64,000 nt of DNA from Candidatus Obscuribacterales bacterium (GTDB taxonomy: Bacteria > Cyanobacteriota > Vampirovibrionia > Obscuribacterales > Obscuribacteraceae), in NCBI GenBank assembly GCA_019750335.1, contig JAIEOQ010000003.1, positions 310,001 to 374,000 of the forward strand, read 5' to 3'. The position numbers and the translations under genes are program-made. The notes under the pieces are model-generated. The model saw nothing but the letters and a program-made list of their open reading frames with translations, had not been told where the DNA came from and did not search any database. This document shows positions 1 through 8,946 of the stretch, one piece after another. Every line of letters starts with the position of its first letter. Position 1 is the first letter of the stretch.

Positions 1-884
1 ATCTCTTCGGCTCGGTGTTCAAAAGCAAGAGCCGACCATTTTACAAGAGCACGGCGTACGTCGCCGTCGGTGATGATGCCGCAAAGTGAGCCTGTCTCTT
101 CGACAACACAAGTGAAGCCTAAACGCTTTTGATCTATTTCAGCAACTACAACCGGATAAGGAGCGTTGCGTCTAACTGTCGGTATTTCAATGCCCGAGCG
201 CATGACGTCGGTGACAGTCACAAGCTGGCTGCCTAAGTTGCCGCCCGGATGAGAGCGGGCAAAGTCGTCAGCTTTGAAGCCTTTTCTAATCATCAGCACC
301 ACAGCCAGTGCATCGCCCATGGCTAATGCTGCTGTAGTAGATGAGGTTGGTGCCAAGTTTAACGGACAAGCTTCGCGTTCGACACGAACATCGATTACCG
401 TTTCGCTGTGTTTGGCTAAAGTAGAGGCTAGGTTGCCGGTTAAAGCAATAATCGGTAAGCCTAAACGTTTGATTGGATCAAGAACCAGTTTGATCTCTTG
501 AGTTTCACCGGAGCCGCTTAAAGCAATTACTACGTCCCTTGGATCCAACATGCCGAAATCGCCATGACGGAGCTCGGCCGGATGGACAAAAAATGCCGGA
601 CTGCCTGTAGAGGCAAGGGTTGCGGCGATTTTATTGCCGATATGACCGGACTTGCCCATGCCAGTAACGACGATTTTGCCCTGACAGTTAAGCAAAAGCT
701 CGATTGCTTTATCAAAAGAATCGCCTAAACGGTCAGCTAGGCTTAAAATGGATTCAGCTTCCATTTTGAGCACTTGTTGAGCTTGGCTGATATTGCCTGA
801 TAAAGCAGAGCCCGAGGTAGTAGCCTGAGGCGCAAAAGATAAGCTGGCGGCGGAATCGTTCATTTGGCTGACCAGAAATACCAT
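1..884 (-). CDS. kdsD: Arabinose-5-phosphate isomerase (KdsD/KpsF/GutQ family), C-terminus cut by window edge
   Basis: Converts ribulose-5-phosphate to arabinose-5-phosphate, the first step of Kdo synthesis for LPS. The ORF runs off the left edge, so the track does not list it; I translated the minus strand by hand. It shows a SIS domain (VVTGMGKSGHIGNKIAATLA, then ALSGSGETQEI) and the family's RSHPGGNLG stretch, followed by the first CBS repeat (TDVMRSG, IITDGDVRRAL). The end of the second CBS repeat lies outside the window. Two in-frame ATGs are possible, 884 (MVFLVSQMNDS) and 863 (MNDSAAS); neither has a strong SD. The gene is divergent from the kinase gene to its right. Its presence supports a Kdo-containing outer membrane. 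Confidence 0.9.
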   Translation of the reverse strand, partial: MVFLVSQMNDSAASLSFAPQATTSGSALSGNISQAQQVLKMEAESILSLADRLGDSFDKAIELLLNCQGKIVVTGMGKSGHIGNKIAATLASTGSPAFFVHPAELRHGDFGMLDPRDVVIALSGSGETQEIKLVLDPIKRLGLPIIALTGNLASTLAKHSETVIDVRVEREACPLNLAPTSSTTAALAMGDALAVVLMIRKGFKADDFARSHPGGNLGSQLVTVTDVMRSGIEIPTVRRNAPYPVVVAEIDQKRLGFTCVVEETGSLCGIITDGDVRRALVKWSALAFEHRAEE

Positions 885-1022
885 TTGGAAATAGGCTCTT
901 ATTTTACGTTAGTTGGGAGCTTAATACTTGAGAAGCCTTTATAAGTGTAGCCAAGATGATATTCGCTTAAGAGGCTTGGGAAAGGTAAATATATAGGCTG
1001 GTCGGCAATTTTTTGTAGGCAG

Positions 1023-3112
1023 ATGTTCACACCTGGGGACAAACTAGAATTCGGACATTATACGGTTCTGCGTGAGCTGGGCTCAGGCGGGATGGGTGTT
1101 GTTTATCATTGTCGCGACGAATTTTTGCAAAGAGAGATAGCAATTAAAATGCTTCTTCCTGAGCTGATGGAAGAGGATGACACTGTTGAAGTTTTTCATC
1201 GAGAAGCACGTTTGGCGGCTCAGCTTGAGCATCCGAATATTGTCACTGTGCACAATATTGGCACCGAGGCTTGCCAAGGAAAGATTCATCATTATATAGC
1301 GATGGAATTTTTGCCGGGGGCAGTTTGCGCCGCCAAATAGGCAAAACCAGCCAGACGCTTGATCAAGCGATTGAATGGATGAAACAGATGGCAACGGCGC
1401 TTAATTACGCACATAAGCGCGGAGTGCTGCACCAGGATATTAAACCGGACAACGTTTTTATTACTCAAGAAGGCAATTTGAAGATTGGCGACTTCGGTCT
1501 GGCTTTGATTGCCACCGGTATTGCTTATCAACGCACTTCGCAAGGCAAAGGCAGTCCGGCTTATATGTCGCCTGAGCTTTGTCGGGGCGACCCTTACGAT
1601 CATCGCTCGGATATTTATTCTTTGGGTGCGGTTTATTTTGAGCTGTTAACCGGCGAGCTGCCTTTTAAAGCTACAGGCATGATTGAGATGGCGCTCAAAC
1701 ATACGACTGCGCCTGTGCCTTCGGCGTTGCAGCTTAAGCCTGATTTGCCGCCGGTGCTCGATAAAATGCTTAAACAAATGATGGCTAAAGATCCGGCTGA
1801 AAGACCGGAGTCTTTAGCTGAACTTGTGCCGCAGCTAGAACAGCTTCTTTTGGAGATGAAGTTTCTCAAGCACGGCATGGTGTCACTTAAAGATTTGCAA
1901 GAACAAAAACGTTTGAAAGCTGATGGGCAAGAGGGAGCTTCGGCTCAAGCTCAAGCTCAGACAACAGCGCCGGCAGTGGTTGCAGACGAGGTAATAACAA
2001 TCGAGCTGCCGGTAAAAACCAAAGAGCTGAAAACGCCGGTTGCGCAAGAACAAATAACTTCGGTTAAGCCTGCACCAAGCGCTAACAATGGCGACCAAAA
2101 AAATGAAATTGACGAACAGAAGTTGAAAAAACTAGAGCTGGCCTGGACTTATCAGGTCGACGGACCGATCGGTTGGTCGGGAGCGCCTGTTTTAAATCGC
2201 AGCAAAAAAATGTTGTATTTGGCTTGCGGCGATCAAGCGATTTATGCACTAAATGTGGTGACAGGTAAATTAGTCTGGCGCTTTCAAGGCAACGCTCCTT
2301 TTGTAGCCGGACCTTTGTTTTCCGGCGACAATCTTTATTGTCCAGCATCAGACGGGCATTTGTATTGTTTGAGTGCGGAAGACGGCACACCAAAATGGCA
2401 GTTTGCCGGCAACGCACCCTATGTTGCTACACCGGCTATTTTAGGCAACAATCTTTTTGTTGCCGGTCTTGACGGCAATCTTTCTTGTTTGGCTGTGGCA
2501 AACGGCAATTGCGAATGGACTTATCGCTCAGGCGAAGGTGTGGTTTCAAGCCCGCAAATAGCCGAGAATACAATTTTTATTGCCGGCAAAGATAAAGGCT
2601 TGCATGCAGTCACCGCTGATCGCGGTTTTTTGAAATGGCGAGCCGAAGCAACAGCGCCGGCAATTTGTATGCCTTTGATCTCCACTGATATGGCTTATTT
2701 TGCCACCAACGACGGCACCGTACATGCAGTTGATATTACTGACGGACGCCCGATGTGGAACACTTCGATTAGCGGACCGGTGTCACCACGCGCTACCCTT
2801 GAGCTGAATTCGCTTATTTATTGCGGTAGTCTTGGCCAGCTTTATTCAATCGACAAATACAAAGGTAAGTTGAACTGGCAAAAGACTTTGGCCGGAGAAG
2901 CTTTAGGCGGCTTGGTTGCCGTTACCGGCTCGGCTTACGTAACAACTAAAAACGGTTATTTGCAGAGTTTCAACGCGCGTTCAGGCGAGCTTGTTTGGCA
3001 TATGTCCAGCGGACTTGAACTTGATGCACCGCCTTTAGTCACTTCTTCTTTGCTTGTTTTAGCTTCGCTTAGCGGCTCGGTTATGGCTTATTTGCCGCCG
3101 GCAAAAGCTTAG
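1023..3112 (+). CDS. Ser/Thr protein kinase with C-terminal PQQ-type beta-propeller, frame broken at a G run
   Basis: Eukaryote-like (Hanks-type) kinase. The first ORF (1023-1340) has the glycine loop GSGGMGVVY, the lysine motif REIAIKML and ends wrongly after MEFLPG. The second (coding part from about 1310 to 3112) continues with GGSLRRQ, catalytic loop HQDIKPDN (HQD instead of HRD), DFG, and SPAYMSPEL. One extra G in the run at 1316-1320 restores the exact family sequence MEFLPGGSLR, giving about 697 residues. After the kinase comes an Ala/Gln/Val linker, then about seven propeller blades with GKLVWRFQG-like and DGHLYCLSA-like strands, typical of PQQ repeats. No membrane helix is visible, so it is probably cytoplasmic. 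Whether the break is a sequencing error or a real mutation cannot be told here. Confidence 0.85.
1316..1320 (+). other. Probable -1 frameshift in a GGGGG run
   Basis: TTGCCGGGGGCAGTTTG should read CCG GGG GGC AGT TTG for the kinase frame to continue. The frame used upstream hits TAG 20 bases later. A missing base in a homopolymer is a classic assembly error, but a natural phase-variable or dead allele is also possible. Confidence 0.85.
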
Positions 3113-3996
3113 GCAAAAAGTTTATCGAGAAAAATTGCTACAAAAGCAATAATGCTCACTACGCCGTTTGTGGTGAAAAATGCTGCATTGATTTTAGACA
3201 GATCATCGGGTGTGACAAGCTTGTGCTCGTAAACAAGGGCGGCGCCAACTATAGTTGCTCCGCACCAGAAGAAAGAGCCCAAAGACAATACGCAGCCTAA
3301 AGTAACTAAAGAGGCTAAAGTAACTACGTGCAAAGCGCTTGAGAAAGCCAGCGCGCTTGGAATGCCGAAACGAGCCGGAATGCTGTGCAGCTTTTGCTGG
3401 CGATCAAAATCTCTGTCCTGCAAAGCGTAAATGATGTCGAAACCGGCAACCCAAGTACAAACCGAAAGAGCTAGAAGCCAGGGAGCAGGAGCGGAAAGTT
3501 CACCGCCGGCAGCTACCCAGCCGCCCAATGCTGCGCCACCAAGGGCAATACCAAGGGCGATATGACAAAGCCAGGTAAAACGTTTGGTGAAAGAATAAAA
3601 ACTAAGCCAGAATACGGCGATTGGTGAAAGCCATAAACAAAGCGGCGGCAGTTGAGTGGCGGCAAAAATCATGATTGCAAAAGCAAGCATAGTAAAAAAT
3701 GCTGCGTGGCTGGCTTTAATTTTGCCTGCCGGAATTGCTCTTGTTTGAGTGCGTGGGTTAATCGCGTCGATACGTGCGTCGATCAGCCGGTTAAGAGTCA
3801 TCGCTGCTGCTCGCGCACCGGCAAAAGCAAGAATAGTCCAGAAAAAGACTGCCGGCGTCGGTATGGTTTTGCTGGCAAGTACAAGCCCGGAAAGTGCGAA
3901 AGGTAGCGCAAACACAGTATGTTCGAGCTTAATCATTTCGGACCATTCGCCTATGGTGCTGAAGATATTTTTGTTTTCCGGGGCTGATTCAAGCAT
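3109..3996 (-). CDS. mqnP: UbiA-family prenyltransferase, probably MqnP (menaquinone via futalosine)
   Basis: Integral membrane enzyme that attaches a polyprenyl chain to an aromatic acid. Both Asp-rich motifs are seen: NRLIDARIDAINPRT and DIIYALQDRDFDRQ. About eight hydrophobic segments follow the opening IKLEHTVFALPFALSG. The combination of IKLEHTVFALPFA and LNRLIDARIDAINPRTQ is characteristic of the UbiA-like group assigned to the futalosine route, so I prefer MqnP over UbiA; this rests on recalled family signatures. The track ORF starts at 4083, but MLESAPEN at 3996 or MIKLEHT at 3936 fit the family better. Its stop overlaps the kinase stop by four bases (convergent). It would supply quinone to the succinate dehydrogenase at 60-63 kb. 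Confidence 0.8.
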   Translation of the reverse strand: MLESAPENKNIFSTIGEWSEMIKLEHTVFALPFALSGLVLASKTIPTPAVFFWTILAFAGARAAAMTLNRLIDARIDAINPRTQTRAIPAGKIKASHAAFFTMLAFAIMIFAATQLPPLCLWLSPIAVFWLSFYSFTKRFTWLCHIALGIALGGAALGGWVAAGGELSAPAPWLLALSVCTWVAGFDIIYALQDRDFDRQQKLHSIPARFGIPSALAFSSALHVVTLASLVTLGCVLSLGSFFWCGATIVGAALVYEHKLVTPDDLSKINAAFFTTNGVVSIIAFVAIFLDKLFA

Positions 3997-4180
3997 TCTT
4001 CTTGACAATCTGCTAGAGTTGTATTGATAGGTGTGGGCTGATTTTAGCGCCTGTAATACTTGCGCACCTTGTAGGCGCCTCATTTCAGGTCTGTTGACAG
4101 CTTAAAAATCATGTATTAGTACTTGAAAATTTAGGCTTCCACTGTCAAGATTAACCAAATCTTTCCTGTCTTACGGGTTG

Positions 4181-4786
4181 ATGCGAGTCCCAAGCGAGAG
4201 GCTGATGGCAAATATGACAGCTAACGAAGAGAAGTTCAATTTCGATACCCAGCGCTCAGCCGGGACTTCTGCAAAAACAATTGATTTGCAAGGGGTTGCC
4301 GCATTTGCCGGGTTAGTCGAACTTTTAGCGCAAGAGCTGGGCACGACTCCTGGACGAATTCAAGGTCAATTGCCTTCCGGACCGTCATCTTTTGAACAGT
4401 TAGTCGGCGAAATTCCAATTACAAGCCAAGGCTATCAACGTCATGTCACTCTTTTCACTACACCAGGACAGCCACTAATTATCCTAGTTACTGTCGGTTT
4501 CCGCGATCCGGCTGCCCCGGAAGTACCGGGACAACCGCAAAAAATGCTTGAAACACAGTTAGTTTTGCCAAGCCCGGTAGAAAAAATTCTGCCCCAGGGA
4601 CGCGCTTTGGCTCGCCATTTAGAAGAGTTGTTCAGCGTGCTTGATCGGATGGCGACATTAGGTATGTCCAGCCGCTTGTCGGCAATGTCTATCTCGGAAG
4701 CTGAGCTTGCTCGTTTTGAACATCAACAAGCAGACAACTTAGTGAACAAAGCTGCTTTCCCGCAACGCAGCGAAACTCTCAGATAG
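4181..4786 (+). CDS. Hypothetical protein, about 200 residues
   Basis: I do not recognise the family. The protein has no signal peptide or membrane helix. A helical, hydrophobic N-terminal part (LQGVAAFAGLVELLAQEL) is followed by a strand-rich middle (HVTLFTTPGQPLIILVTVGF) and a Pro-rich loop, then a helical C-terminus (RALARHLEELFSVLDRM). Starts are ambiguous: TTG 4178, ATG 4181, ATG 4205 and ATG 4214; an AGAGG at 4197-4201 lies 12 bases before 4214 and 3 before 4205. It is convergent with rodA, leaving only 5 bases between the stops. Codon choice resembles its neighbours. Confidence 0.65.
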   Translation: MRVPSERLMANMTANEEKFNFDTQRSAGTSAKTIDLQGVAAFAGLVELLAQELGTTPGRIQGQLPSGPSSFEQLVGEIPITSQGYQRHVTLFTTPGQPLIILVTVGFRDPAAPEVPGQPQKMLETQLVLPSPVEKILPQGRALARHLEELFSVLDRMATLGMSSRLSAMSISEAELARFEHQQADNLVNKAAFPQRSETLR

Positions 4787-4791
4787 TTCCA

Positions 4792-6084
4792 CTACCAGTT
4801 ATCTTCTTTCTTCCGTGCCGGGTTCATAGTGCTGATCGACATCAAAAGCCCGATCGCACTTAAGTCGATAATTAAAGCTGTGCCGCCGTAACTCAAGAAG
4901 GGCAGAGGCACACCGGCTACAGGCATGATTCCGATTGTCATGCCGATATTGAGAAATACGTGGAAGAGAAACATGCACATGATGCCGATGGCCATCAGGC
5001 TGCCTCGTGGCTGTTCGCGACTGCGATAAGCGATGATGATCGCTCGTGTGCAAATAAGCGCATAAGCAGCAATGATTGCTGCGGAAAGGCGGAAGCCGAG
5101 CTCTTCGCCGATTACAGCAAAAATAAAGTCGGTGTGCCGCTCCGGAATGAAAGCACCTTGGCTTTGATTGCCTTTACCTAGCCCGGCACCGTTGACTCCG
5201 CCTGAGCCTACGGCAATCAAGCTTTGCAAAATGTGATAGCCGGAACCACGGGGATCGGCATAAGGATTAACGAAGCTGGTTAAACGTTTTTGCTGGTATT
5301 CCTTAAGCACGCCCCAAAGATGAGGACGGGCGACGCCGGCGCCGAAGTTTAAAGCTAAAACTAAGAGCACCATGACAAAACGCATCCACAAAGACCAGCT
5401 TCTGGTGCGCCAGAATATGATTAAGCCGCTGCCCAAAAGAGCAAGAAAAATAAGCCAAAGATTGAAATCGAGAGCGTTGCAAATCAAGCTGAAAAGCGGG
5501 CTTGTCAGCACAATAATGTCAGTGATCCCGGCGCCGGCCCAGAAACACATGCCGAAATAAACAGCACCGAAAGTAAGCGAAGTGCCAAGGTCGGGTTGTT
5601 TAAATACAAGAATGGCCGGAATAAGAATAATGCCGATTGTATATAAACAATCCCAAAAACGCAGAATCGGCTTAAAAGCAAGCCACCAAGAGAGAGTAAA
5701 AATAACAACTAGCTTGGCTATTTCGGAAGGCTGGATTGTAATCGGACCGAGTGCCAGCCAGCGTTGAGCGCCTAAGGCTGAATGACCGGCGATCATAACG
5801 GCAATCAATAGAATGATATTGATTACGTTGAGAGCCGGTAATACAACTTTGCTTGTCCAAAAGATGTAAGGCACCCGCCAGAAAAAGAGCAAAGCAGCCG
5901 TGCCGGCAAACAAAAAATCTCTTTGTTTGGTGGCATAACCGCTGCCTTCATGAGCAAGAACGGTTAAGCCAACACCTAACAAAAAAAATGTAGCGGCTAA
6001 AAGCAGCCAGTCTACTCCGGCAATCAACCGGAAGATGTTGCGCATCATATTAGATGCAGCAAAATTGCGACTGTCACCGATCAA
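4792..6084 (-). CDS. rodA: Rod-shape determining glycosyltransferase RodA (SEDS family)
   Basis: SEDS peptidoglycan polymerase of the elongasome. About ten membrane helices are visible. Signatures include GAQRWLALGPITIQPSEIAKL, KQPDLGTSL, IPERHTDFIFAVIGEELGF and the C-terminal PLPFLSYGGTALI. Length (430 residues from TTG 6084, or 418 from ATG 6048) fits RodA better than longer FtsW proteins, and no divisome gene adjoins it. The TTG start has GGAAG five bases upstream; ATG 6048 has none. It lies just downstream of minE on the same strand with a short gap, so shape and division-site genes may be co-transcribed. Confidence 0.92.
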   Translation of the reverse strand: MIGDSRNFAASNMMRNIFRLIAGVDWLLLAATFFLLGVGLTVLAHEGSGYATKQRDFLFAGTAALLFFWRVPYIFWTSKVVLPALNVINIILLIAVMIAGHSALGAQRWLALGPITIQPSEIAKLVVIFTLSWWLAFKPILRFWDCLYTIGIILIPAILVFKQPDLGTSLTFGAVYFGMCFWAGAGITDIIVLTSPLFSLICNALDFNLWLIFLALLGSGLIIFWRTRSWSLWMRFVMVLLVLALNFGAGVARPHLWGVLKEYQQKRLTSFVNPYADPRGSGYHILQSLIAVGSGGVNGAGLGKGNQSQGAFIPERHTDFIFAVIGEELGFRLSAAIIAAYALICTRAIIIAYRSREQPRGSLMAIGIMCMFLFHVFLNIGMTIGIMPVAGVPLPFLSYGGTALIIDLSAIGLLMSISTMNPARKKEDNW

Positions 6085-6104
6085 TATTGCTTCCGAAAGT
6101 CAGA

Positions 6105-6362
6105 TTAAGACTTCGACCTCAAAAGTGGGAAGTTAGCGACCAAAGCCGCCCGACGTTCATATTGTTGCAGATCGAAACGTGTAGTGTCACGGTCAATCTC
6201 AAAATATCGGGAAACTACGGCGATAAGCTCCTCTTCCAAGCTTGCCAGACGATCCGGCGGTAGCTCCAGGCGATCGTGGATGAGCATCAAGCGCATGCGA
6301 TCTTTAGCCCGGGTGCGAACGTCATCACCTTTTGTTCGGAAAAACCAGTTAAGAACTTGCAC
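6105..6362 (-). CDS. minE: Cell division topological specificity factor MinE
   Basis: Stimulates MinD ATPase and drives Min oscillation so that MinC inhibition is lowest at mid-cell. At 85 residues it is of family length. The N-terminal amphipathic MinD-binding part (VLNWFFRTKGD) and the internal ARAKDRMRLMLIHDRLELPP-like stretch (here TRAKDRMRLMLIHDR) are plain. It begins with GTG; GGAGG lies eight bases upstream, which settles the start. Third gene of minC-minD-minE, 17 bases after minD. Confidence 0.95.
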   Translation of the reverse strand: MQVLNWFFRTKGDDVRTRAKDRMRLMLIHDRLELPPDRLASLEEELIAVVSRYFEIDRDTTRFDLQQYERRAALVANFPLLRSKS

Positions 6363-6379
6363 GGTATTATCCTCCGCGA

Positions 6380-7195
6380 TTAGACGCGCGCTGTTGGGTT
6401 GAAGAAGCTGACAACTTTGGAGAGCCAGGTGGCGTTCAACGAATCAAGATCGAGGAACGGGACTTCTTCACCTTTCAAGCGTTGGGCAATGTTGCGATAA
6501 GCCTGTCCGGCACGCACATTCTCCCCACCTGATAGCGGTTCACCTTTGTTTGTGGATACGATTACTTCGTCATCTTCCGGTACTACACCGAGAAGTTTGA
6601 CCGAAAGAATTTCGAGCACGTCCTGGACACTCATCATGTCGTTGCTCTTAACCATTTGCGGTCTGATCCGGTTGATGATCAAGCGATATTGCCCGATCTC
6701 TTCCTTGCGTGCTTCCAAGAGTCCGATTACGCGATCAGCGTCGCGCACGGCGGACATTTCCGGCGTACAGATTACGACTGCTTCGGAAGCGCCAGCGATG
6801 GCGTTTTGGAACCCGCTTTCAATTCCGGCAGGGCTGTCGATGAGCACATAATCGAACATAGTTTTCAGCTCATCGGAAAGCTTTTTCATTTGTTCAGCGT
6901 TAACTGCTGATTTGTCGCGTGTTTGCGCGGCAGGCAACAAACAGAGACTTGGTAGTCTTTTGTCTTTGACCAATGCTTGACGCAGCTTGCATTTCTCTTC
7001 GACAACGTCGACGAGGTTGTAAACGACGCGGTTTTCCAAACCCATGAGGATATCGAGATTACGCAATCCGATGTCCATGTCTACAAGCGCCACCGAAGCG
7101 CCGGTGCTCGCTAAAGCGACACCTATGTTGGCGGTTGCTGTCGTTTTACCGACGCCGCCTTTTCCGGATGTTACTACTATTACTCGACCACTCAT
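6380..7195 (-). CDS. minD: Septum site-determining ATPase MinD
   Basis: Membrane-associated P-loop ATPase that recruits MinC and is cycled by MinE. The deviant Walker A is GKGGVGKTTATANIG near residue 11, switch I/II motifs are DMDIGLRNLD and LIDSPAGIE, and the adenine-side motif is INRIRP. Length (271) is typical. The C-terminus ends in LSKVVSFFNPTARV, a short amphipathic membrane-targeting helix of MinD type. ATG 7195 is preceded by GGAG ten bases upstream. Confidence 0.97.
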   Translation of the reverse strand: MSGRVIVVTSGKGGVGKTTATANIGVALASTGASVALVDMDIGLRNLDILMGLENRVVYNLVDVVEEKCKLRQALVKDKRLPSLCLLPAAQTRDKSAVNAEQMKKLSDELKTMFDYVLIDSPAGIESGFQNAIAGASEAVVICTPEMSAVRDADRVIGLLEARKEEIGQYRLIINRIRPQMVKSNDMMSVQDVLEILSVKLLGVVPEDDEVIVSTNKGEPLSGGENVRAGQAYRNIAQRLKGEEVPFLDLDSLNATWLSKVVSFFNPTARV

Positions 7196-7251
7196 GTTGC
7201 TTGAACTCCTCTTTGGAGATTTGATTTGAAGGACAGAAGTTTTAGGCTGGG

Positions 7252-8193
7252 TTATTCAATAATTGTTGTTGAGATACGAATTTTGCCGTCAACGATGCGT
7301 GCTGTTTCCGGACCTGGTGAAACAGCAGTTGCTGTTTTCATCTTGTCCGGTGAGCGGGCGATGGCATGGGCGATACGCAATTGGATTGGTTCGAATTTCA
7401 AAGCTCTGATTTCAGCGCCGGTATTGCCACCGACACCGGCGTGAGCCATGCCGCGCAGCGCGCCCCAAATAGTGATGTCGCCTTCAGCCATAATTTCAGC
7501 ACCAGGATTGACGTCGCCGACAATCACTAAATGTCCTTTATGACTAATCGCTTGACCGGAACGCAAAGTTTGTCTCAAGAAAAGAACCGGTGAACGTTCT
7601 GGTTGTTTGGCCGGGGTTTTCGGCGTAGCTTTCGCTGGAGTTTTAGCTGGTGCTTTTGCCGGTTTGTTTTGTTCGCAAGTTTCTTCTTTATTTTCGGTTG
7701 TTGTCGCTGCTTCGCAGAGTTTTTCCACTAGTGCCGAAGGTGTTGCGCATTCGGCTTTAGACGACGCAGGCGGCGTTTCAACTTTCGGCTCCGGCATTGG
7801 CGGTACGGCTTCAGCTTTAGCTTTGGTTTCCAAATCAGTTTCAGCTGTTGCCTCGGGCTCGGCTTCAGCTTCAGGCTCAACTGGTGCAGCCGGTTGATCC
7901 TGAACGTTGCGGCTTGCTATTAAAGAAGCGCGAGTTTTATTATCCGCAGCAAATATTTGTTTTGGTTTGACACCGACTTCGGAAACGATAGCCATAATTT
8001 CGGCAACTTCTTCCGGTGTCAGAGCTAGCGGTCCAAGATTGAGATCGACTGTAAGACCGTCCCAGAATTGGCTTGAAACCTGGAGGGTAGAAGTCAGATA
8101 TTGCTTGGCTTCAGCAAGAGTATTGCAGCCGCTAATATCGATCAATACACCTTGTTCCGCTTGGCTGATAATTGCAATTTTAGTTGTAGTCAT
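7252..8193 (-). CDS. minC: Septum site-determining protein MinC with an unusually long charged/Pro-Ala linker
   Basis: FtsZ assembly inhibitor. The N-terminal domain (about residues 1-95) is followed by a linker of about 100 residues: first acidic Glu/Ala-rich (EPEAEAEPEATAE), then Lys/Ala/Pro-rich (KPAKAPAKTPAKATPKTPAK). The C-terminal beta-helix domain is typical (LRSGQAISHKGHLVIVGDVN, AEIMAEGDITIWGALRGMAH). The track start at 8265 is too early; ATG 8193 (MTTTKIAII) fits the family. It precedes minD by about 56 bases and the three form an operon. The long + strand ORF at 7607 is a shadow of the linker. Confidence 0.93.
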   Translation of the reverse strand: MTTTKIAIISQAEQGVLIDISGCNTLAEAKQYLTSTLQVSSQFWDGLTVDLNLGPLALTPEEVAEIMAIVSEVGVKPKQIFAADNKTRASLIASRNVQDQPAAPVEPEAEAEPEATAETDLETKAKAEAVPPMPEPKVETPPASSKAECATPSALVEKLCEAATTTENKEETCEQNKPAKAPAKTPAKATPKTPAKQPERSPVLFLRQTLRSGQAISHKGHLVIVGDVNPGAEIMAEGDITIWGALRGMAHAGVGGNTGAEIRALKFEPIQLRIAHAIARSPDKMKTATAVSPGPETARIVDGKIRISTTIIE

Positions 8194-8433
8194 AAGCCGA
8201 TTCGTATCCTGCTGCTTATCTAATAGATATAACCTTGGCGGTCCACAGTTGCGGCCGCAAGCCAAGTTTACTTACAAGAGTAAATCCTATGGTTTGCTAA
8301 AAGTAGTGTCAAGGCAGTCGTATTGCGTTTGTATATCGCTTCGATGTAGATTGCTTAGCTTATCTGATCATTTAACATTAGGCTTTTGATGCTGATGATC
8401 GGCTGGACTGCTGATCTGTATCTTCCGTATATG

Positions 8434-8946
8434 TTATGGGAAATAAAAGAGCAAGTTGCTCGCGTTTGCTATACCGTCATCGATCATCAAACAAAAGGGA
8501 TTGAAACGATCCGGATCGTAGACTAGAGCCAGCTTTCGCGGGCAGCCAAGAGACGAGGGCGGCAGCGGCAAAGGGGTGCTTTCAAGCAGGGCTTGCAAGC
8601 ATGATTGGTCGGCTTGGCTTATCTCTTGCTCTGCCTTTTCGCCAAAACGATTTTTAGGGTTGAACCAAAGAGATTCTTTAACTGAATGACGCAAACAGAT
8701 CTTATTTATATGTCCTTTGCTGTCGAGGTTGAAAGTAAGAACTGATTTGCCGTGATAGCGTAAAAATGTCGATGCTTGATTAGGATTGCCGGCTTTTTGT
8801 CGCCATTTACCAGCGACTATCTCTTCGCAGCGACGTAAATATTCGTCGTAGCCCGAGGTGGCATCGGCTTTGAAGTTTACCGAGAAAAAAAGAATTGCGG
8901 CACAAAGAAGTTTAAGTGCTGACTTTGTTGGAAGGTTGCCTGTCAT
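8434..8946 (-). CDS. Exported small protein, possibly TonB-C-like
   Basis: From ATG 8946 it has a signal peptide (KSALKLLCAAILFFSVNFKADA) and a mature part of about 145 residues. The segment TFLRYHGKSVLTFNLDSKGHINKICL resembles the strand pattern of a TonB C-terminal/energy-transducer fold (a Phe-x-Leu-Asp-x-x-Gly core), but the similarity is weak and I infer no function. Four cysteines occur in the mature part. The start overlaps the 3' end of meaB by 35 bases, suggesting coupling. Track start 8997 is less likely since it buries the signal peptide. Confidence 0.65.
   Translation of the reverse strand: MTGNLPTKSALKLLCAAILFFSVNFKADATSGYDEYLRRCEEIVAGKWRQKAGNPNQASTFLRYHGKSVLTFNLDSKGHINKICLRHSVKESLWFNPKNRFGEKAEQEISQADQSCLQALLESTPLPLPPSSLGCPRKLALVYDPDRFNPFCLMIDDGIANASNLLFYFP

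Noticed and set aside
1023-1340. Programmed frameshift in the propeller-kinase gene
   Set aside because: The run is GGGGG with no slippery heptamer or obvious downstream structure; an indel is simpler.
7607-7897. Plus-strand ORF of 96 residues rich in Ala/Gly/Ser
   Set aside because: It is the antisense shadow of the low-complexity MinC linker and lacks a ribosome site.
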